A stretch of DNA of 27,687 bases, taken from contig CABFPE010001167.1 of NCBI GenBank assembly GCA_900660155.1, forward strand, positions 47,797 to 75,483, given 5' to 3'. Below the pieces are notes generated by a model that worked only from the letters and a program-made list of their open reading frames with translations, searched no databases and was not told the origin of the DNA. The stretch is from Hofstenia miamia. Lineage: Eukaryota; Xenacoelomorpha; Acoela; Hofsteniidae. Below are positions 12,701 through 21,700 of the stretch, in pieces. The number at the start of each line of letters is the position of its first letter. Position 1 is the stretch's first letter. Position numbers and translations under genes: made by a program.

Positions 12701-15700
12701 GCACATTCATTTCAAATATTTGGGCTATTCACATGATGCCAATTCCAGATCTTCCATCATCAACAAAGGAAAATCCTATGAAATTTCAACAAATAATGTC
12801 CATGAAGTAAACATGAATTCGCAATTACATTAACCCACTTCCTCTCTTTTGTAGAGAGATCATATTTCTCATGATCACACCCAGATATGCCATATTTTTT
12901 AGTCCTCTGAACACCAGTTTGTTTTTTGAATCAGAAATTTTAGGCTTGCCACGCGATATCCTTAATTGGATTTGTGAATTAAATGATGAAATGAGTACTT
13001 TCAGTATTGCATAGTCCAAAACTAAAATATTCCTAATTTTTAAACGTACAGTAGTATACCCAGTTCCACTGCACTCAACCTGCGTGATATTGAACAGGAA
13101 TCTCTAAAAGTGACACGTGATTTCAATAATTCAGTATTGGTCAACCCATTTGATAATGGCGATTAAAAAAGTTTCGATTAGGATGTTGTGGTTAGAGCTG
13201 CAGTTTAGAAAATAGTTTCATTCCCTGGCCGTATTTGCATTTATTTTATCTTGGTCGGATTCATGCGAATTAGCTATCGTACTTAAGAGCCATAGTTTCT
13301 CAATTTTTTTCATACCTGTATATTAAATTGCTCCTATATAAATGTCACTGGAGTAAGGCAAGCTGTCATTTCTCTGCACAATTTTAATAAACAAGCCCCT
13401 TTCATTACCTACAATATCAACAGTAATAAAATAAATAACTCCTTACGTTAAATATAATATATTGAATACCAATGTCTACAAAGCAACATGTTGCATATAA
13501 AAAATTTTAGATTGCTTTGATGACACATGCCTGTCAATTTTATAAAAAAATAAATGTTTATTACAATTCAAACCATTTTTTTCCAATCTCTTAGTCAACA
13601 TAAATTATTTTCGCTTTCATCGCACGTTAAGATAGAGTCGGGTACTTATAGCAGTTTGCTTTCCATCAGTCGAACGCATTGCAATTAACAATTTGTGAAG
13701 TGGCTCGAAAATAGCTTACTTCTTCGTCAGGCTAATCACGAATTTCCAGGATTATTGTAACCTACTGCAACCGATTGTTTTAATTCATTAAACTGATTTT
13801 TAGAATAACTAGATATTTGATGAGGCGCTAAGGAGTCGTAAATTTTGAATTTGGCAGTCCTATCTTTTCTGCAACCACGAGTATTTCAAAATACGAATTT
13901 GCACCACATGTTTTGATGACAAAATACAAGTTAAGATTGAAAAGCAACTGCTAAATTCTTCAAAGATGTATAAGTGATAGGTTTATATTTGATGCTATAA
14001 CCCATATAAATAGAAATAGGGACACACACACCCGCTCCCTACCGAACGAATTATTCATTTAATTTTATGACACTACAATACTGCTTAGATTAATGAAGAA
14101 TAAAATATTGGTGTCAATTTTAGTTTTGTAGTTTTAATATAGTTATGCGGTTTTAACTGAGTCTCATTTTATCTTGCCCGGTCCTGCCCTGCCAAGATTA
14201 TCTTGTCCGGACTCAGGCATAGCTGTGGTGTATCAATTGAAATAGCGGAATATTAGTTTTCTCTTTTTTAAGGACAACTGGAATAATTATATCATTTAGC
14301 ATCGACTAAAATATGAAGATTATAGTAAAAATGACATATTTTATTGTTTTCTGGTGCTTAATATGCTTGCATATTTTAAGACTTCTACTAAACATTCAAG
14401 CTTAGTTTCATCTACCGAAATCGAATTTGAAGTATTTGTTTTCAATTATAAATGGAAAATGAGCAGAAATAATCAGGGCACAAAATTTTGAAGTGACAGG
14501 AACAGGTCAGTTTGGGCGGAAAAATTCTAAAACTTAATATATGCCAGTTTCGACCCATTTCTTGCTCTCAAAATCACTTTGTAGAAGTTGATTGTCGAAA
14601 AAAAAGAAAAATTAACCACCATAATAGGACATGATACTTCGAAATGCACATATATTCGATATTCGCATTACGCTGTTAATAAAATGCATAATTGTTCGAT
14701 GGTGGTCATGTTTACATTTGCTTGAAAATAAAATTTTGGAAAAGTTTAAAACTTAAAATTTAGAACTGGACAAGCGCAGACTGCAATGGAAGAAATCAAT
14801 GAGAAATTGAACTCTTGTCGATATTCAGATCAGAACATGGAACAAAGAATGCGTCGTTTAGAAGAAATAGCCGAAAACAGCTTGAAAACTTTACACGTAA
14901 GCTTCTACAATTTGTTGTTTAAGAGCCGTTTCACGACTCAACCCGGTAATCGTTATTATGGGGCTCGTTGCACTTTTTGATATCGAATGTTCGCAACTCG
15001 ATTTTTGTATTGTTTTAAGAACCTGGTTCAATTAATATAAACATAAACCGGAAATATACAATTTTTATTGAAATTGAATAATTTTTGATGAAGTTACAAT
15101 TTTTGGGCTAATTTAACTTAATTGTATTAGAATTGTCGTTTTAATTCAGATACTTTGCTTTTAACTTGTTGTGGTTTTGGGTAAGAAGTGTCATTATCGT
15201 CAGGGGTCTGTGTTTCTACGAATATTGCCCAAACTGCTCGAGACGTTACGTAATGATTTTCACGAACTATATTAACTACTGTTGATAAATATGGCTCCTT
15301 TACACCTCTATTTCCTGTAGCGACTGTTGTGGATAGCCCTTTCCTTTTCTTTGCTATTAAGGTGGATATAACAATTCGAATTTCAGTTTCTGATGGCAAA
15401 TCCAATATTCCTGGATATTTACGAGTAAGTTCTACTAACATTTTACCAGGACCTTTTCTACTAGCTTCATTTTCATTACCTAAATTAAACATATCCACAA
15501 TATCTGTTTGAAAGGATCGACATACTTACGTCCATATCTACGGCCATATCTTTAAGTTTTAGCCCAACCTTTAAAGTATCCACAATCGTTGTTAGCATGC
15601 TGTAATCCTATAGTATATGGATTCGAATTTCATTTTGAAATCCATAACAATCATGATTTTGAAATCCATAACAATCATGGTTTTGAAATCCATAACAATC

Positions 15701-18700
15701 ATGGCATCCTGTGGAACTAAATTTCGTATGATAGAATCAATTGCTTGACGTTGATTTGGAACCCGTACACTATTACCAAAAAGAGTTCAAATTTTACCAT
15801 AGCATTGTCCAATAATACTCTGTGATTGTCACTAACATAATTTTGGATGTAATTCAATACATGTTTAGGGAAGCAGCATGTCACATGTCATTTTCTTTAT
15901 AATCATGTAGTGATTTGCTTCTTTCTTATGTGCTTTGGAAGATGTATCTCATTTCCATTAATTTCAAACGTTCTAGTTCCTCACGATATACGATAAACAT
16001 TGTTATCTGATAGCATAAATTTTACTCAACTTTCTAGTTGTTGTTTGTTATATGGTAGTATTGATCTTGTTGAATGTGTTAACAGTCTGTCATTGAATAA
16101 ATGATTAAACTTTCGTCTTAGACTGACTGCTTTTCATTTCTAATACCATACTTCGTTTATAAAGCAGGCAGCCAGAGGAGCTAGTGATGCTTCAGACTGC
16201 ACATTATACATTATAAATTTTCGGATTAATGTTTAAAGAAACTATACTATTTCTAGTCTCTCTGCAGCCACTTTTCTGCTTGCAAAGCAGAGTGGCTGCA
16301 GATTTGATGAAGGTTTTAGTATAAAACAACTGCAATTTTCCTTAATAATGAATCCTGTTTGGCTATTAATATATTTTGTCTAGATTCTGATTACAAGAAC
16401 TTCATCATTATTAATGTGCCATTGGATGTCCAAACTGGAGAACTGTTAGTGTGAAATTTGGATGTTAACATTACTGTTGAAAATGTTAATTGAGTAAATG
16501 GATTTTTTTGAAAAAGTGAAGGCAAAGAATGATTGCAGTTAAATCAAAAACCAAATTGTGGGGTCGCAGGGGTGCAACCCCTGAACCACACAGTACTGGG
16601 TAAAGCATCACGTACTTTAATTATATTGCCAGCCAATTTGTTGTCACATATGCTATTGTTTTTAATGCTTGCAGCAACCGAATTCATAAGACCTTCTCCG
16701 TCTACTGGACAAATAATGCTACACTTTCAAATACAGATTCTGTTAATTTTACTAAACGAGCTCTTCCATCTTCATCCAAATCTTCCATTTTTACATTATT
16801 ACGTTTTTCAGTACCGGGAATTGAACTTACACTTCTACTATCAATACCAAATGCACGACATAACGTAGAAAAGGAAATTCGTTGTGGAGGATCTGCTTCT
16901 GACGTTTTGGATTGCTGTACACTAGTAGTTTGCTTAGTTTTCTTCACTTTACGTCGTTTTCTACATATACATGCACATCTGGCGCATTTACGACAATTAT
17001 TACATAATCCTTTCTTACATTTACAGCTTGAGTACATTTCTTTTGTAATTTTTGTTTCTGGTGATTGTAAAAGAAAAATTCTTTTTGGAGGAAGATATTT
17101 CGAAGTATTTTAATTTAGAAATACTAATTGTATACTTTATTTAGTAGTTTGTGACACTTTAGCTCTTTTGGGTGCTACGAAAAATGTCCGGGTTGAATCG
17201 TGAAGCGGCTCTTAAACAAATTTTATCCAAAAGTATTTGAAAAACTTCTCTAGAAGATCATTTATAATATCAATCTGAGAAATTTCAGAATCGAATACAC
17301 TGGCCAATGAAGATTGTTAGAAGCAGGCCTGCTTTTGCGTCCATCCCGCCCGTTTATTAAGTTCCAACCCGGCTCTGGCCTGTTATTTTTTCGGTAGTTT
17401 TCTCAGGCCCGTTTTAATCAAATAATCAAAGGGGCCGGCCACTTCCCCTAAGGAATATTGTGAACCGCGTTTTTTCTTAGAAACTACATTTGCACGTAAC
17501 CCTAAAGTACCAGTTAGTTCGAAAAGATACAATCGGTTTTTTCTATATTTTCAAAGCTTATTAAGACATTTTGAAATCCTTGGACGTTTATAAATCCATG
17601 GCACTGTTTGGTGCAGTTAGAATAAAGATGACGTAATTGACCACTTAAAAATTGGTTCCAACTTAGTTTTGCAAATTTAAATTACATGTACCAAACAACC
17701 CTTTCTTATTTTATGAATGAATTTTATTTTTATCATGACAAGATGANGGATGTTGTGGTTAGAGCTGCAGTTTAGAAAATAGTTTCATTCCCTGGCCGTA
17801 TTTGCATTTATTTTATCTTGGTCGGATTCATGCGAATTAGCTATCGTACTTAAGAGCCATAGTTTCTCAATTTTTTTCATACCTGTATATTAAATTGCTC
17901 CTATATAAATGTCACTGGAGTAAGGCAAGCTGTCATTTCTCTGCACAATTTTAATAAACAAGCCCCTTTCATTACCTACAATATCAACAGTAATAAAATA
18001 AATAACTCCTTACGTTAAATATAATATATTGAATACCAATGTCTACAAAGCAACATGTTGCATATAAAAAATTTTAGATTGCTTTGATGACACATGCCTG
18101 TCAATTTTATAAAAAAATAAATGTTTATTACAATTCAAACCATTTTTTTCCAATCTCTTAGGCAACATAAATTATTTTCGCTTTCATCGCACGTTAAGAT
18201 AGAGTCGGGTACTTATAGCAGTTTGCTTTCCATCAGTCGAACGCATTGCAATTAACAATTTGTGAAGTGGCTCGAAAATAGCTTACTTCTTCGTCAGGCT
18301 AATCACGAATTTCCAGGATTATTGTAACCTACTGCAACCGATTGTTTTAATTCATTAAACTGATTTTTAGAATAACTAGATATTTGATGAGGCGCTAAGG
18401 AGTCGTAAATTTTGAATTTGGCAGTCCTATCTTTTCTGCAACCACGAGTATTTCAAAATACGAATTTGCACCACATGTTTTGATGACAAAATACAAGTTA
18501 AGATTGAAAAGCAACTGCTANATTACATGTACCAAACAACCCTTTCTTATTTTATGAATGAATTTTATTTTTATCATGACAAGATGAAGATTTTCGAGTG
18601 CCCATGTGACAATTGTGTCTGTTAAAGACACCGTCTAATGAGAAATAAAACTCGTCACTCCAGAGAATATGAGAAGGTCGATCAAAATTATTCTTAATCC

Positions 18701-21700
18701 GAAGAGAAAATTGGAGGCGCTGCATGAGTGAAATCTTGTATTAAGTCATTCCAATAGATCGCACGCTGGCTGGAATTCAAGTGTGTCTAGCAACAGTAGA
18801 AGAGCAGACATGTCCCCATAAATTATGTTCCTGAGATGGTTTGAGAGATTCTGTAACAGTGGGAGTTCGTTCAACCACCAAAGAAAACCTTTAAGGGGAA
18901 TGAGAAGGATGCAGATTTAGTTTCCACAAAATGCTTGAGAACTCGACGAATCGCGTTAGGTGTGAATTGATCCTTTATCAGGCTGTGTTTAGTGTTGTAG
19001 ACGGTCATATTAGCATTCAAACGGTTTCCCTTTCCATAGAATAAGTATATTATTTGTAACTTTCTTTCCAAATCCATTTCAACTATCTATAAGCAATAAC
19101 TATAAGAATAATTCCAAAAAATAAAACTTATGTATGTGTACATAATGACCAATAGTAAAAACGGTGCATAGTTAATTATGCACACAAACATATCACTTAA
19201 AATTCTATTGTCTTACCTTCCAGATAATTAGAACAAATTCATTATATGCACAGCTGTGAAAATTTAAAATGATATTAATCGCTTTAGCAGTCCTACATTT
19301 ACGTCATCATCTTCCTATCCAAGTTCAATTAATGTAATTATGAAGCAGTCTGGCATGCAACCCCAACTTCAAGAGAATGAGATCGAGTATGCATTCTAGT
19401 TTCACTAAGACTTTGCTTGCTTGATTCTGTTTAATTCTGTCCTTCGAATGAAGAAGTGCAAAGACGACTCCACTTTCATTTGTCTCGACTGAATGCTCTA
19501 GTACTAGATTTAATACTTGGCTCACAATGAATATAGTTGCTCTGGCAACCGGCCTTTCTATTAATGTGCGTTTTGACATCTTCACAATTACCAGACTAGC
19601 TATTGATTTCATCATATGCGTGAACTACTATTTTGCTGACGTCAGTGTTGTATTTACAGAGATGCTTTCTACTGGGTTGGCAAGGATTCTGATCATCTCA
19701 TTTTGAATATGAGTTGAGAGATTAGAAGCATTATCATTATGAGAATCGATGCATTTCTGCAGTAGGGGTAATATTTTGCAAGGAATTGAACCAGCTTTTG
19801 AAAATTGCCTTTTTAATGAAGATGGTCTTTGAAATGACAAACCCAATCGCGATACAAACTCAGCACAATTAAACAATGTCATGACAGTTTCACGGTTTTC
19901 ATTTCTTATAATATCATTGTGGCTTCTCTTTTTAGCTGCTAAATCATCCAACTTTCAGAAGTTCGATGCATTTGAGATCTCTGATGTTTTCCTATTTGGG
20001 CATCCTTGCTTTGTAAATTCTTTATCAGCACAACCAAGCTTTATATCAATATATCGACAATATATAAAATCATGGTCTTTCAAAATCGAATTTTCAAATG
20101 AAGGGTACTCAGAGTACCTCTTAATTTGGAAATGCAGTTGTCTAGTACCATAAATTTTTATCGGGAAATTTTGTCAATATAGCTTGAACTGACCCAAAAG
20201 CTGCAATGTCATTAAAATTTCTGTTCAGAGACAACCTGGATCTCGTTTTGTATTAATCTCGATTACAGTGGTTGCTCTATATCATTTGATGTAGAGGGTG
20301 TCTCATTTAGAGATGATGTTACTGTTAAACTAGATGTTCGCATAAAAACAGGAGCTGGAATTGTTTCGTGGATTGGACAAACAACAATTTTAGTAGCTTC
20401 AGTGCAGTTAGGCCGAGTAGGCTTTTAGGATTTTTGCTAAACCAGTAGTCAAGGCTGTAGTTCATTGAAATTATCTAAAAGATAATTTTCATTTAAAGCT
20501 TAGTTGCATTTACTTAATAAAAAAACAAGGAATCAACCTAGTGAAAAATCCTTAATTTAAATAATCTTTTATGAAGAAAAGTGCAAAGGGATACGTGAAC
20601 AAGTCAATATAAGTGCAATTCTACCCATTCACTAATCTTTACTGCATTGCAATCATAGTTTTGTTTATTGTATTTTCAAGAAAAATTGTAAATTTAGTTT
20701 TTTTTACTTATGGTAAACGTGTCACTGCCAAGCGATCGAATGATATACGATTTTGAATGGAATTATATTATACTATTTAATGTAATTCGTTGTCTCAGTT
20801 GAATTCAAATTGCAATAAGAAGTATGTTTTAGGTATATGTCTCACCTAACTATAGCCATCCATTATTAAGGCTGACTAAGGACTTTTTAGTCATAATCAT
20901 TAGTAAAGTAATGCTCATATTCCACGTCTAGAATTAATGAGTCCCCCCCCCCGTTTTCTACGCTCATAAACACATTCAACCAGTGCTTCGTGTTGTGCAC
21001 ATGAATGAAATTGTCAGGGTTACTGCTACTAGCAGGTGATTTATCTATAAATACCAAATCTTGATTCAATCAGTCATAATCATCTGTACTTAAGATAATA
21101 TCGATAACTTGTAAAAACCACTCAACAGTTAAGATCAAAGCATTAATTGTTCCCAGTGAACATTTTTATTCGAATCGTTATTAGAGCAAATGGCATGACA
21201 CTTATAAATTTCTTCATTTATTGTAATGCAGAAGTTCTGATATCCCTTCCAGATCCATAAAAAGTTAAATGTGAAATTTTTATTGTTAAAAGTAGGTTTA
21301 CATGAACAGTACAATAACTGTCCAGAATGTCAGGCTTTTTCTTCTTTGAATATCACTGAATTAGATTCATTCCTTCTTGGACGATGTAGATATTTCATGG
21401 TTCTTTTGTTTATGCACATTAATTCCTAAAATAAGAAATAAAAATTTGCTATAAACGTTTCAACCAATTTCTTCACTGTCCACCATAGTTTTGTTTACCT
21501 TAATTTGGGAACGAGATGTATGTATAGATATACTATTTAAATGATTAATTTTCTAGTACCTCTGCGAAACCTTTGCCGACTTGTCATCACATTGGCGACC
21601 ATCAAGTACATCGCCTCTTTTGAATATTCCAGGAAAGCCACTTAAGTTAAGCCTCGATTCTTCAAGCCTTAATCGTTTACGGCAGCGGAATCTTTCTCAG

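Larger units (their letters stand above)
11355..14763 (+). other. Intron 5 (3409 bp) with MITE and repeats
   Basis: Bounded by GTGATT and AAATTTAG. It contains a 272-bp hAT MITE (12083-12354), the original of a 773-bp segment duplicated at 17748-18520 (13181-13953), and an inverted repeat copy (14065-14221). A mildly coding-like patch at about 12600-13170 has short open frames on both strands but no recognisable protein. Confidence 0.85.
14923..17211 (-). mobile_element. TTAA-flanked DNA transposon relic, 2.29 kb, 24-bp TIRs
   Basis: The left end begins GAGCCGTTTCACGACTCAAC and the right end, reverse complemented, GAGCCGCTTCACGATTCAAC; 22 of 24 positions match. Each end abuts TTAA (14919-14922 and 17212-17215). 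TTAA duplications mark piggyBac and Kolobok elements; piggyBac ends normally start CCY, so these ends fit Kolobok or an unclassified TTAA group better. Minus-strand protein remnants run in a consistent order: a Cys-rich N-terminal piece (16702-17037), a [14 protein letters not shown] motif near 15630-15700, and a C-terminal piece with [18 protein letters not shown] (15127-15498). Stops separate these pieces, so it is inactive as written. Confidence 0.82.
14897..21556 (+). other. Intron 6 (6660 bp), transposon-packed, contains suspect assembly
   Basis: Bounded by GTAAGC and TTTTCTAG. From left to right it holds a TTAA-flanked 2.29-kb element (14923-17211), a perfect 14-bp palindrome AAGCAGGCCTGCTT (17321-17334), a probable misassembled block (17747-18587), a mariner-like relic (18588-19077, minus) and a hAT transposase relic (19325-20165, minus). 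The remainder (about 20170-21556) is AT-rich and has no feature I recognise beyond a run of 10 C at 20943-20952. Confidence 0.85.

Noticed and set aside
12618..13019. Possible extra TRPM exon or nested gene (frames 12618-12833 plus, 12825-13019 minus)
   Set aside because: Exons E and F already join to give the expected DERIRL-to-coiled-coil sequence, and the frames match no TRPM segment or other family.
14786..14980. Exon F frame read as an independent 64-aa ORF
   Set aside because: The conserved part ends at donor GTAAGC (14897); the rest is transposon TIR sequence read through.
15500..15560. 26-bp mini-intron (GTAAGT...CAG) on the minus strand of the transposase relic
   Set aside because: Splicing it would put the downstream LPSE fragment out of frame and hit a stop, so the motif is probably coincidence.
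20887..21069. 60-codon minus frame across the poly-C run in intron 6
   Set aside because: The frame depends on the exact length of a 10-C homopolymer, which is error-prone, and no family is recognisable.
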